Shown: in pieces, positions 10,395 to 20,915 of the stretch | Layout: the number at the start of each line of letters is the position of its first letter | How positions within the stretch are numbered: the first letter of the stretch is position 1 | NCBI GenBank assembly: GCA_903632075.3 | Contig: CAHIKZ030002035.1 | Location: 1,305,001-1,369,000, forward strand | Reading direction: 5' to 3' | Length of the DNA stretch: 64,000 nucleotides | From: Acanthosepion pharaonis | Taxonomy: Eukaryota; Mollusca; Cephalopoda; Sepiida; Sepiidae | The notes under the pieces: model-generated | What the model was told of the DNA's origin: nothing | Seen by the model: the letters and a program-made list of their open reading frames with translations, nothing else | Databases searched by the model: none | Position numbers and translations under genes: made by a program

Positions 10395-10985
10395 AATGTA
10401 CCGCTGGTAATATTTTTTCCCCTAAAATGTATTGCTCGTAATATCTTTTTCCAGAAATGTATTGCTGGTAATATTTTTCCAGAAATGTATTGCTGGTAAT
10501 ATTTTTCCAGAAATGTATTGCTGGTAACAATTTTTTTCCAAAAAATGAATTACTGGTAATATTTTTTTTTACATAAATGTGTTCCTGGTAATAAACAATG
10601 CTGGTCCTAAAAATGTATGGCTGGTAATTTTTTTCAAAAAACATATTGCTGGTATTTTTTGTTTCAAAAATGTATCACTGGTAGTATTTTTTCCAAAAAA
10701 TGTATTGATGGTAATTTTTCCCCAAAATATATATTGCTGGTAATATTTTTTTCAAAAATGTATTGCTGGTATTTTTTTTTTTCCAAAAAATGTATTGATG
10801 GTAATATTTTTCACAAAAAATGTATTGATGGTAATATTTTTTTTTTTTTTTTTATCAAAAATGTATTCCTGATAAAAAATTTTTTTTTCAAAAAAAGTAT
10901 TGCTGGTAATATTGTTTTTTATCAAAACTGTATTGCAGGTAATAAATTTTTTCCAATGACTTATTGCTGGTATTTTTACCATAAA
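10395..10985. repeat. Minisatellite A (about 30-38 bp) of the composite repeat
   Basis: About 17 degenerate units carry TGTATTGCTGGTAATATTTT followed by a variable T-run and CAAAAA. Unit length varies through the homopolymer. The same unit occurs at 33010-33110 (antisense) and 59764-59815 (sense), each time next to the same core. Confidence 0.9.
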
Positions 10986-11195
10986 AACCCATTTTTACAT
11001 TTTCATAGTTTTTTGATCCCAGTTTGTCGGTTAAATATTTTCTCATAGCTGGGACGCGAAAAAGAAGCTACCAACCGGGGTCATGGTAAACCTAGGAACA
11101 CCAGCAATTAAATGGTGGATCTATGCACCACAAAACCTCCTGATCAGAGGCTTTACTGCCGTATGTACTTCCTCGTCATACCCAGGACGCGTCAT
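10986..11195 (+). repeat. Core of composite repeat, copy 1
   Basis: Conserved blocks TTTTGATCCCAGTTTGTCGG, CATAGCTGGGAC, TAAATGGTGGATCTATGC and CTCCTGATCAGAGGC are followed by one unit of minisatellite B (GTATGTACTTCCTCGTCATA, then CCCAGGACGCG). Two further copies in the window share the order: minisatellite A, core, minisatellite B. No recognisable protein. Family unknown to me. Confidence 0.8.
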
Positions 11196-11793
11196 TTATT
11201 TCCGGGGCGGGGAGAAGGGTCTTACCCCTCTGCAGAAGAGCAGTCGGCGAATCCTGAAGCCCCAATGGACAGGGCGTCAAAATTGAAGCTCTCAGATGAA
11301 ATGCTTATAACAGCGGGCCGTTCGCCGGCTCGTATTTATTGAGTCAAAAATCAGCATACTTCTATCGTGTTGGTAAAAAAAAATTCCCGCTGCATTAATG
11401 CTTACGTGTGTTCACATACAATTAAAGACGCGTTTGAAAACTGATATCGGCTTAGTTCAAATTATAATGGAATATGAAATTGCACATCACACGCTGTTTA
11501 AACTTCACAGAGAATTTGGGAGATGTTAACAGATAAGTGAAAGCAGAGAAAGCAGTTAGCAAAAGTTGTCGGAAATGATTGGTAAGTGGACATCAAAAGA
11601 ATTTCAACGCAAAGGCAAATGAAACCTCTTGAAAGCTTCAGGAATAGATAATTGATTAAAAATAAGAATACATGAATGAAAATAAGAGAGGAATTGCATA
11701 AGAGGGGGGGGGGCTGAAAAGTTCATGGGCAGATTATGATGGAGTGATGCTATAGCTGTAAAATTTTACAAGTATTAGTTCCAATTCTTCATA
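11196..11793. other. No recognised feature
   Basis: A GC-richer stretch to 11345, then AT-rich sequence and a G-run near 11705. No domain or repeat recognised. Confidence 0.4.
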
Positions 11794-11797
11794 TTAA

Positions 11798-12201
11798 TCC
11801 ATTACCTGCCATGAACCCCATTTGGGGATCTGTTAAAATTAAACTCACTACATGTTATTCCTTGTATTTACATTGAATTTCTTATATACATTGCATTTGC
11901 AGAGGTATATTTTACAGCACTTAGCCTTTAAAGTTTTTATTATTAGCCGTAAGAAGACACTTTCTGTCGTAATTTTACATTTCACCAGTAGAAAATTAAG
12001 GACTATTTTGTAAAGTATATTTTTATTATTTCTAATCAATATTATTTTTTGATGTTTTATACACATATATATATTTGATGTTCTAGTTTCTATAAAAACG
12101 ACAATGGTAACTACTGAAATTAAACATAAGGAATAAATAAACTCATAAGAAACCTGTCTGGGCCAAAAATGCGCATTAAAAAAAATTTGGCAGTTAATGG
12201 G
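11798..12201. mobile_element. piggyBac-type MITE, 404 bp
   Basis: TTAA flanks both ends (11794-11797 and 12202-12205), the target site of piggyBac transposases. The terminal inverted repeats are TCCATTACCTGCCA on the left and CCCATTAACTGCCA on the right (reverse complement). The interior is AT-rich and non-coding, so movement would have needed a transposase encoded elsewhere. Confidence 0.8.
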
Positions 12202-12534
12202 TTAATCATTAAAAGAATGATATCGAGTTAGCAGTAAAACCTCTTGCTCAGATAATTGGTTCAGTGCATTGTGCTAGACAAGTTTTCTCGTTGTAATCTC
12301 TTTTGCACATTGATATGTTGTGGTGTACACCACCATAATTTGCTAAAAAGAGCGTCGCTCGGAGGCACTGACTAAGCCTATAAGAAGGCGTGCATTTCTC
12401 TCCCTGGCAACTTTTTTTCAGATTTTAACTCAGGCTTTCAGATGTAGTTACACGTGGGTAAAATGTCTCCACTGGAACACGTTTATTTTCATAGTTTTCT
12501 TTCTTGATTTTTGGACTCTCCCAGACACGCTTGT

Positions 12535-12612
12535 TACGCGCTCGCGCGCACAAGCACACACGCACACATGCACACACACACATGCACACACACACATGCA
12601 CACACACTTACA
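12535..12612. repeat. Alternating purine-pyrimidine (CA/CG) tract
   Basis: CGCGCGCACAAGCACACACG and neighbouring CA repeats. Regular purine-pyrimidine alternation with CG steps is the sequence type that favours left-handed DNA. Confidence 0.9.
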
Positions 12613-12723
12613 CATACATAAACTGGTACATTCTTATTATAGCTTTTATGATATTTCCTTTCATGTAATTCCTTGTGTTAATACATGAATTGTCGTTCGT
12701 TTTGCATTTATTGTTTTCGATAT

Positions 12724-12874
12724 CACACGCGCACGCACACGCGCACGCACACACACACGCACACACACACACACGCACGTGCGTACACGCATACACGCGC
12801 GCACGCACACATGCACATGCACATACTCACACACACATACACACGCACGCACACACACACGCGCGCACCTACGT
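12724..12874. repeat. Second alternating purine-pyrimidine tract
   Basis: Nearly unbroken alternation such as CACACGCGCACGCACACACA for about 150 bp. It abuts the mariner fragment at 12880. Confidence 0.9.
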
Positions 12875-12879
12875 AGTGT

Positions 12880-13470
12880 TTAAAAAGTGTTTGGCTCTAA
12901 GGACATTTATGCTGACATGATTGCTCCTAGTTTATCAACAGCGCGAAAGTGGGCAGCTGAATTTAAGAGGGGAATCGGGAGCCTTGACGATGACCCAAAG
13001 TTTGGACGTCCTGCCAATGCCACTACTAAGGAAAACATTGATCGTGTTTACATGGTGATGGATGACCGGCAAGTGATTATAAATAAAATAACAAATGGTA
13101 TTACTATATCCCGCGAGAGAAAATTGAGAATATTCTGCACAATGTACTTACCATGACATAGGTTTCGGCTCGGTGGGTGCCACCTCTCCTGACAGCCGAT
13201 CAAAAGCGCATCAAACCAGGAAAGCGAAATTTGATATTGTTTGAGATCCATTTGGTTTCATTGGACGTTCCCTAACCCAGGATAGAGATGGTCCATTACT
13301 ATGAGTCAGATACAATCAGACAATTCGTGCAGTGTCAACACCTTCACTAACCTGCTACAAAGAAAGCCGATGTCGTTTCATATGCAGGGAATTTGATGGC
13401 CTCTGTTTTGGGTGAGGCAAAGGGCGTTGTTTATTGACTATCTTCAAAAGGGCCAAAACTTTTTTTATGT
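12880..13470 (+). pseudogene. Mariner-type transposase, dead and truncated
   Basis: The frame from 12887 shows the helix-turn-helix half: SKDIYADMIAP, STARKWAAEFKRG, LDDDPKFGRPA and ENIDRVYMVM. After frameshifts come SARWVPPLLTADQKRI and a HYYESDT block that replaces the region of the first catalytic Asp. A later block reads SYAGNLMASVLGEAKGVV, where mariners carry the second catalytic Asp; here that residue is Glu. The linker and third Asp are missing. No inverted terminal repeats were found. Cut-and-paste activity is impossible from this copy. Confidence 0.85.
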
Positions 13471-14190
13471 GCCGTTTCCTTTCAGGACGTAGGCGACCAT
13501 GGCTCTCCACTTCCCCCTATACTTCATAGCTCTCAATAAGTTTCATCCCTCTGACACCTTCCCCAGGCCACGTTCTGTCATCCACTTGCTTAAGCAGGTA
13601 CGTCATGCATTGCTTTCCCCTTTCTCACTTTCCCTCTATTTGATCTGTGCGTATCAAATTCCCCAGGCCATCCTTTCTCATTACGTGCCCCAGAAACTTC
13701 AGCTGGCTCTTATGTTAAACATAACCCTTCTCTATATTCTCTCCAATACGATATCGTTGCTCACACGCTCGGTCCATGATATCCTCAGCATCCTTCTGTA
13801 GACCCATATCTCTGTCATCACGAGTCTCTTCTTCACCTTTGAGGGGACCGTCTAACATTCGCTGTCGTAAAGGAGGACAGATATCACGTAACACTTCAGT
13901 ACTCTTTTCTCTGTTACCAAAGAGATCCTCCTGTTTCGCAATACTCTGCTCAGCTTTTGAAATGCGTCCTTGAACATCCCAATACCTCTACGGATCTCAG
14001 TGTCGCACTTGCCGTCCTCCGTCAAAACACTTCCAAGATATTTAAAATTGCGCAATTCTTTGATTTTAGCGTCCCCAACCTGTAAATCGCATTTCGGGCT
14101 CATCTTTTTACTGATGACCTTTTAGTCTGTCTTCTTGTAGTTTGTGCTTAGTCCTTTCTTCTCGCTCTCCTTCGCTACCTTCTGTAAGAG
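13470..14190 (-). pseudogene. RTE/BovB-like LINE C-terminal half, antisense
   Basis: On the minus strand 14103-13852 reads DLQVGDAKIKELRNFKYLGS, then VLTEDGKCDTEIRRGIGM, DAFQKLSRVLRNRRISL and KRVLKCYVISVLLYDSEC. Broken frames continue through MLRISWTERVSN, LKFLGHVMRKDGLGN and WRAMVAYVLKGNG, the family's C-terminus, near 13480. The domain follows the reverse-transcriptase palm. The 5' part of the element is absent and at least three frame breaks are present. Confidence 0.85.
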
Positions 14191-14194
14191 GTGT

Positions 14195-14742
14195 TTTTTT
14201 TATTAATGAAATTAAATTTATGTAAATAATTTTAATATATTAAGATTATGAAAATTTAATAAGTATTTGAATAACTTTTAATTTGTCAGGCATTGATAAT
14301 ACCACTTTTTCTGAACGCAGAAAGAAAATGACACCATTTCAGTTTTCTGAAAATCTGTCTCATTACAGCTATAATTGTTCTACTCTGATTCTGTGAATAT
14401 TCCTGTTTATCTTTATAAGTGGTTATATCCATAAATTCAAACCGTTTGAGCCCTGCGTTCCTGAACAATTCTAACATTTCTGCCGGAGCTTCTGAGTCAA
14501 AATTCGCAAATAATTGGTACGTAACGTTTCACGGTACATATAAAAATAGTCCCTGACGGTCAAAGTTGAGACTCTGCACGCTTCATGGTAAAAACGATCT
14601 TTTTATCCAAAACACAGGCACAAAACACAACGAAAAGCGCGGACATGATGGTATAAGGTTCGATGACATCAGAATATTACGGCTTTCTGATTGGCTCCTC
14701 AAATTAAGACAACGAATATTAAAACAAGATGCAATAGTTTAC
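14195..14742. other. No recognised feature
   Basis: A 63-residue minus-strand frame (14477-14286) has no domain I know, although reading through continues upstream as YQLFANFDSEAPAEMLELFR. Left unassigned. Confidence 0.4.
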
Positions 14743-14980
14743 CCACCGTTCAACCGGTGGCTGGGCATTAAGTCATGTTTCTCTACCACTGTTCAACCGG
14801 TGGCTGGGCATTACGTCATGTTTCTCTACCACTGTTCATCCGGTGGCTGGGCATTACGTCATGTTTCTCTACCACTGTTCATCCGGTGGCTGGGCATTAC
14901 GTCATGTTTCTCTACCACTGTTCATCCGGTGGCTGGGCATTATGTCATTTTTCTCTACCACCAGTAAAGCGGTGGTCAGT
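14743..14980. repeat. 43-bp minisatellite with hairpin-forming unit
   Basis: About five units of 43 bp contain CCGGTGGCTGGGCATTACGT and CATGTTTCTCTACCACTGTT. The first unit has CCACCG-TTCAAC-CGGTGG, a perfect 6-bp stem, and the last boundary has ACCACC-AGTAAAGC-GGTGGT. The intermediate units keep only CCAC/GTGG. Frames shift each unit because 43 is not divisible by three. Confidence 0.95.
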
Positions 14981-14984
14981 GGTC

Positions 14985-15520
14985 AAATTGTTAATGACGT
15001 CTTAGTGTTTAATTGTTATTTTAATTATATTCAAGAAAGAACAATATACATGTCTTTAGATTTTAAGCAGTTATCATTTTTTTTTAACACAAAGCTGATA
15101 AGAAGAAAACTTTATTGGAAAAATTATTTGTAAAATTGAAGTAATTTTTTTAAACTATATCAATTTCATTGACCACAAAAAAATCCCGGGTTAAAAGTGA
15201 GCCATGAGCTTAAAAATGGTTGGAAACCATTGAACTACGTCATCTGAGTTGAGTAGCGGATAACTATGATGTGGATGTTGACTAAATATGCTTTCTTAAA
15301 TCCAGTATAATGCAATCAATGAAATAGAATCTTATTATTTGTTTTTGTCTATCAGGATCAACCTGATCTTTATAATTTTCCTCTAGGGATTTTGGGTGCC
15401 ACGTGTACAAGTCCCACGTGTTAGCACTAGTGTGGAAAAGTATCTTACTGGTGTCCGTTTCATTTAATTTCTGTTTCGTATATATAGATGTATCGTTTTC
15501 TTCTATTAGTTGTAGGCGCT
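14985..15520. other. No recognised feature
   Basis: AT-rich; two CCACGTG-like palindromes near 15400-15420 are the only small motif noted. Confidence 0.4.
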
Positions 15521-15524
15521 TAGC

Positions 15525-15645
15525 TCTTCAGGCACAACTATTTATGACTTTTCAGAGGGCCTAGTTAGAATTAGTTAGAATTTGAACTCGGCATGCTGAT
15601 TCCAATTTCCGTGAAGATAACCTTTACACCACATGGCCACACAAC
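15525..15645 (-). repeat. tRNA-like SINE fragment, antisense
   Basis: The minus strand reads TGTGGCCATGTGGTGTAAAG (A-box-like) and GCCGAGTTCAAATTCTAA (B-box-like), then a tail ending at GCTAAGCGCC. It is distinct from families S1-S3. Confidence 0.6.
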
Positions 15646-15649
15646 AGAA

Positions 15650-16580
15650 ATGGATAACTGACGATGATATCTGTGAATACCGGTTTAAATGGTTCTTTAA
15701 AAGTTTTTTTTTTTTGGTTATTGATTCTTCCTCTTTTACTCATTCTTTCTCTGTCTTACTCATGTTCACAATCTCTCTCACTCTCTCTATCTCTCTCTCC
15801 CTCTTGTTTTAGTTACAGTGCAGAACTTTCTGTTTCTCTGGTCACATCCATCACATTCGGGCAACGGCAAACAAAAAATAAAACAAGACTAAATAGAAGT
15901 TGAAATCATACACTGAAAAAAGGGTTGTCAGATTTGTGAAGCGTTGAAAATAGCACCATCAACCTCTACCTCCTTTTTCTTCTCACTATCATTCCGACCC
16001 CTTCTTCTCCTCGGACTCTATCCTTTCATATGCGCATGCTCAATAACTACTTACAGAACCAACTCCCTAGCCAATAACAAATATCCGCTCAACTGTTCAA
16101 AAAATAAACAAATAAAAACCTTTCGGCAAAGCGAACGTTTTTTTTTTGTTTTTTTTAAGGATGGGACGGAAGTGATTGGGATGTTACGGTAACTGACAGG
16201 GAAGTAGAAATAAAAGAATATTGAAGAAAAAAAACTACATTCTGTTAAACAAAGAACTGTTAGAAAGCTTTAGAAAGAAAGACCCTTCAAAATATCGAGT
16301 TCTTCGACGTTCTTGCTAACATTCTTTCTTCCTCTTTAATCGGACATTTTCCTATTAAAGGCAAGAATTTTGTGAGTACAGGGCAAGCAACACTTATTTC
16401 CATTCTTTCTCACGTCTTCATTTTTTTTCCAACCATTATCTTCAATTTCACACACTGATGTGTTCCTGCGCCTCCATAGGCGAAAGTCCGTTACAATACA
16501 ACATGGCGTCTTCATTTGGATCAAATATTAGTAGATTTAACCAAGTAAGTCATTTCTACAGAAACAAATATATATCTACA
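15650..16580. other. No recognised feature; short (CT)n near 15775-15800
   Basis: Two short CT-rich stretches and several homopolymers; no gene or repeat assignment. Confidence 0.4.
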
Positions 16581-16583
16581 CAT

Positions 16584-17140
16584 TATGCCACGTACATATG
16601 GTCGCATATTAGAATCTATAGAATATTCTACAAATGTATGGCTGTATATAAGTATCTATGGAACATGTCACACATTTAAGATCACATATTAGAAACTGTA
16701 CAATTTGATAGACAAATATATGGTCGCATATCAAAATTTATACAACATACGTAACATATATGATAATATATTAGAATCTATGTAATATGCCACACCATAT
16801 GATCACATATTTGAATTTATACAATATACCACGTATATATTGTCTCATATTAGAATCTATACATACAATATGCCATACATATTGTTATAGTAATTTACCC
16901 GCGCACGGATAGACTCTCCCATCTATAAATAGGAGCAGGTACTGCCTTTTTGAGAGAAGTTTCTATCAGTCAGCTCTGACAGTTAAACCGAACATTCTTG
17001 CTGTAACACTCTCGTTTGTATATGTTTGTATTATTGTTTGTGTTGATATATTTGTTTAACTTGATTCCTTTCTTATGTGTGTATTTCTGGCCCCTACCAC
17101 GTCACAACACATAGATGGTCACATATTAGATTGTGCTAGC
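16584..17140. repeat. Degenerate 40-50-bp AT-rich minisatellite, split by an LTR
   Basis: Units carry CATATGGTCACATATTAGAA, TCTATACAATATGCCAC and variants from 16584 to 16882. A final unit (GATGGTCACATATTAGATTG) resumes at 17114. The gap is filled by the LTR at 16883-17109. Confidence 0.8.
16883..17109 (+). mobile_element. Probable solo LTR, 227 bp
   Basis: Begins TGTTATAG and ends CACAACA, the TG...CA ends usual for LTRs. It is flanked by CATAT on the left and CATAG on the right, an almost perfect 5-bp target duplication. A TATAAATA box lies at 16924-16931. It interrupts a minisatellite, so an empty-site model is visible in the neighbouring units. No internal retrotransposon sequence adjoins it. 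Confidence 0.7.
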
Positions 17141-17144
17141 CTCG

Positions 17145-17500
17145 ACAAATATACAGAATAGTAGCAGCAGGGATTGCGGTAGCTTCATTTACTTTTACAC
17201 AAAATAAACATAACATACAAGGAAGGAGTGTTATTGATTGTATTATATGCAACTTATATGGATGACCGCTGTACCAAGCTCTATTGGACTCTACCTTTCC
17301 CTTGGACATCATCAGTGGCGTGTAGACGGGGGACGTGCTGCATGGGCAAACACCGATCTCTCATAAAACCCTTCCCAAGCCTGCGCTCTGCAAAGGGCAC
17401 ACCAGTGGACCCACCTCGACGTCAAAACACTGGAAGCAAAAGTCATTTGTTGCGAAGTTTCCGAAGGTCTATCTGTACGGGAAAATTCCCTTCAAGTACG
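17145..17500. other. Unassigned sequence upstream of a LINE tail
   Basis: A plus frame at 17335-17520 reads KSFVAKFPKVYLYGKIPFKY without a domain I recognise, and the same frame then runs into LINE sequence. I do not call it a gene. Confidence 0.35.
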
Positions 17501-18082
17501 TCTACAAATGTGACATGATAAAGATGGGTATTGCTGCCATATATGGTCTGGAGCCCCTTCTGTTTGCCTCGGGATTCTTGATAGGCTCCAGAGGCGGATA
17601 TGCAATATAATTGGCCCTGATCTGGCATCTCGTCTACAATCACTCTCTCATAGACGCGCCGTCGCCTTTCCCTGTCTGTTGTACAAATACTTTCATGGCA
17701 ATTGCTCTGAGGAGCTGCATTCGCTGGTTCCCAGACTTCCTGAGTTCAAACACCCTACGAGGCTGGCATCCCGCTCTCACCCCTTCACTGTCGCAACTCC
17801 TAAATGTAGCCGTCTCATCTAATCCAATAGATTCATGTCTCGCACCTCTCGCCTGTAGAACTCCCTTTCCTATTCCAGTTTCCCTGACAGCTATAATCTC
17901 CAACTATTCAAATGTAATGTCAATCGACATCTCCAGTTTTCTTGATCTATCCATTACCCTTCTCCTTATCCTTTCTTTTATCACTCCTATCTGATCTTGG
18001 TCTAAATTTTCTGTAACCCCTTGCGTCCTAGTGGCTTCCCGCCTTGCTTGGGGTGAAACTCTTAAAAAAAAAAAAAAAAAAA
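17500..18082 (+). mobile_element. CR1/Jockey-like LINE 3' end with poly-A, 5'-truncated
   Basis: Sense fragments of the C-terminal tail include ICNIIGPDLASRLQSLSHRR, KYFHGNCSEELHSLVP and FKCNVNRHLQ, separated by frameshifts. The 3' UTR (GTAACCCCTTGCGTCCTAGT, GGCTTCCCGCC) leads to a run of about 20 A residues at 18064-18082. It is the reference copy for the antisense pieces at 10026, 34365 and 50193. Target duplications were not resolved. Confidence 0.85.
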
Positions 18083-18329
18083 GAACATCGTCAGCGATCG
18101 CTTATGTTAGAGACGCGATTAACCCCGAGAGCTGGGTAGAAACGGCAGCTTACCGCCAGGGTCAAGCGTGCTAGAAAGAAAGAAAACAAAATAACGACAT
18201 TGAGGGATAGCGTTTCCACATGCATTCGTTGCAATCGAGACTGTGACTCGATGCTGCGTCGCCATAAGCCGCTGAGACCTAACATTTTAGGAACGGACGC
18301 TTTCTCTCTGGGGACCGACGGAGGCTAAA

Positions 18330-18330
<1 letters not shown>
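18083..18330. other. GC-richer unassigned segment
   Basis: Less AT-rich than its surroundings. No SINE boxes or coding blocks recognised. Confidence 0.35.

Positions 18331-18331
<1 letters not shown>

Positions 18332-18386
<55 letters not shown>
18332..18386. repeat. (TA)n microsatellite
   Basis: Uninterrupted TA repeat. Confidence 0.95.
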
Positions 18387-18489
18387 GGACATAGTCGGCT
18401 AGGTCACGCCAAAATTTATTGTTTTTGTTGGTTTACGTAACTTTCGAAATTTAGAATCCATGTCCGTGTACTGTTAAAAATTCATTAAA

Positions 18490-19140
18490 AGTAGGTTATT
18501 CGCTTTTTTTCACTTCATTTTTGTTTTTAAAATATCCTGTGAGTATTACATTCACCAAGTTATCTTTCCTCTTTATGCACCTTTGAAACTTTAGCTGTCT
18601 GTATATAAATACAGTTACTATTTTCCTTGAAATTCTTTGTTGTTTGGTTCGATTTAGGATATCGTTAGCATTCATCGATAAAATCACATATCTGTTGCTT
18701 CATATCTCTTTCTTCAATTATGAGGAGATTGTCCAGCATTCAATGCCATTTAGGATATTTGATATTACGTAGCATTTCAATACAGTTTGCAATGTTTCTA
18801 AAAAAATACGTTCTATGTCGTTTTAATTTGTTTAATTTCTGAAAAAGCATCTTTTATTATTCCGATTGTCACTTGGGATTTTCCTTTGCCTCTTTCTACT
18901 TGTTATCAATTTTCCTTTTTAGTTCCTGCTTTTCTTAAAAAGTCATCGTTGCTCATATATTCCTGGTTTTCTTGGCATTCGTCGTTAATATCCCATCTCC
19001 GTTGCTTCAAGTCTTTTCTTCATCTCTGCGGAGATTGTACAGTATTCGCTGCCATGTGTTGGATCCGCCCGATTTCGAACAATACTAACGCTTGATCCGT
19101 ATAAGGAGAGCGGGAATGTGGCTTCTTTAGTCTCGCTAGG
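18490..19140 (-). pseudogene. RTE-like LINE C-terminal fragment, antisense
   Basis: The minus strand contains RKIVTVFIYRQLKFQRCIKR, then KDNLVNVILTGYF, the family's RQLKFLGH...NLTLTG block, and further upstream a CTISAEMKKRLEATEMGY block, RRMPRKP and LFKKS. Stops and frameshifts are frequent. A partial duplication of the LEATEM block appears near 18675-18740. Confidence 0.7.
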
Positions 19141-19264
19141 GGCTTACATTGTCTTGCGCAGATGCAACAACTTTGACCGTCTTTTACAGTATTTGTTACA
19201 TAGTAATGGATGACTTCTTTCTGTATATTCTATAATGATTTTTTAAGCCTGCTCTAGTTAGACC

Positions 19265-19595
19265 ACATTCACGTTAGATCAAATTTCGTAAACGTTTTCA
19301 TGAAAATTAACATCAAAACTCTTATTAATATCTTTCTTGTGCTATGGTGGAAGGTCACTAGTTTGGCTTTTGAGGTATTGAATGTAACCAGCCAGTTTTT
19401 CCCCAACTGAGCTAGGTCAGGGGAGAGATCAACTGCCACTCTCTTGCCATAGAGCGTATTGTAGGCTAAGTGATGTACGTCGTTTCTTGTAAATTTCCTC
19501 TCCATATAGGCATATCTGATAATATACAAATAAAACGTTTTGTTATACTTCAACAATTGTTTTGCTTCGCTTAACCTGTGCTTCGCCCTCATCTC
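19265..19595 (-). pseudogene. Non-LTR reverse-transcriptase fragment, antisense, copy 1
   Basis: The frame reads VAVDLSPDLAQLGKNWLVTF and NTSKAKLVTFHH, the region just after the YADD box in many non-LTR reverse transcriptases. The upstream half (KYNKTFYLYIIRYAYMERKF) is unassigned but also present in the near-identical copy at 25350-25600. Confidence 0.65.
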
Positions 19596-19744
19596 TTACA
19601 CGAATAATAATAAGCGTATATTAACACTTCTACTTTCTCCAGAAATCACGTAGGCGAGAAAACAACCCAATTCCGAGAGTATAAAAAATAAATTCTATAT
19701 TATCATGCTCAACCAGATTCTATTCAAATTCTCTCTCACGATTA

Positions 19745-20105
19745 TGCATTGATCTAGATTCAGATTTTCCCAGTTATTTTGCATACAGTTGGCCTTTTTC
19801 AGTGTTATTGATGCAATGTATTTGTCTCAATTTTGGCTTGTGCGTTGTTCGCTTTCCTTCAGATAATCCGCTGTCTAGAAACTGTTTAGTGATCCATTCG
19901 GCCTTCATCCTACCCACATGACCATTCCATCGCAACCGGCACTGATGTAATTGAGTGTCTATACTGGGGAGACTGACTGCGTTTAATGATATCAACATAT
20001 ATTTGTCACTGCATACCAAATATACGGCGAAGAAACTGTTGGTGAAATCACTCCAGCCAATTCATGTGTCTACGGTAAGTGACCCTGGTGTCGGATGCAG
20101 ACAGC
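19745..20105 (-). pseudogene. Second RTE-like LINE family, C-terminal fragment, antisense
   Basis: Minus-strand blocks are YRRHMNWLERFHQQFLRRIL, then DTQLHQCRLRWNGHVGRMK and KQFLDSGLSEGKRTTHKPKL. They match the LERFHQ / LRWxGHVxRM / GKR order seen in a large group of RTE-type elements. It is clearly distinct from the KYLGS/LKFLGH family above and broken by at least one frameshift. Confidence 0.75.
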
Positions 20106-20167
20106 AATAAAGATAACACATCGATTTTGAATTCTTTCAATCGAAATCTACTTTACTGAAACATTAC

Positions 20168-20385
20168 TGTTGTGACCAAGTAAATGGTTAAGTAATAATA
20201 AAAAGCAGGTTTGCAGATATATCGTATATTAAACAGTAAGGACACCAGAAAAGTATTATACGACTAGTGAGAATGTATCAAATGAACTAGCGCTCAATCT
20301 ATTCACAGTTCCCCGAAGCCTTCTGTTCTACTAATTTTATAGTAGGCAGAAGAGTCTAATATAGACTCTTAAGAGGGAGGACACT
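20168..20385 (-). mobile_element. LTR-like family Y, internally deleted copy, antisense
   Basis: Bounded by TGTTGTGACC on the left and GAGGGAGGACA on the right. Read in sense this is TGTCCTCCCTC...GGTCACAACA, matching the ends of the 445-bp copy at 55018-55462. The GC-rich middle section is missing. Confidence 0.6.
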
Positions 20386-20436
20386 ACAACAATAATTATA
20401 CACTAGTTCCACTTGAATAGCGTGCTAGTCTTTCAT

Positions 20437-20683
20437 TCAATAATAATAATGATGATGATGATGATAAGAATAATATTAACAATGATGATGATAATAATAA
20501 TATTAATGATGAGATTGATAATAATAATAATAATAATGATGATAAGGATGATAAAAGTAATGATGATGATGATAATAACGATAATAATAATGATGATGAT
20601 AATAAGGATGATAATGATGATAATGATGATAATGATAGGAATAATGATGATAATGATGATAATGATAATAATGATGATACAAG
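20437..20683. repeat. (ATG/AAT)n trinucleotide tract
   Basis: Runs of GATGATGATGATAATAATAA for about 250 bp. The Ile/Met-rich frames on both strands are artefacts. Confidence 0.95.
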
Positions 20684-20824
20684 TTCTATATGCATAAATT
20701 ACTTTCTTATATGATAATGGTAGCTCATAGACATACGATGCTACAGAACCCTTCTTAAGGGTAAAGAAAGCAATGACGAGGAATCTAAAGAATTTGGAAA
20801 CCATGTAAACCAGATGGCTTTCTA

Positions 20825-20825
<1 letters not shown>

Positions 20826-20903
<78 letters not shown>

Positions 20904-20915
20904 GTGTGTGTGTGG
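20826..20915. repeat. (CA)n(TA)n(TG)n palindromic microsatellite
   Basis: A CA run, a long TA run and a short TG run in order. The whole is an inverted repeat that could extrude as a cruciform. Confidence 0.95.

Noticed and set aside
12425..12920. Cys-Val-Arg or His-Thr-rich frames
   Set aside because: Alternating CA/CG repeat translations.
17335..17610. 91-residue plus-strand frame as a host gene
   Set aside because: Its last third is LINE sequence in a non-LINE frame; the rest shows no domain.
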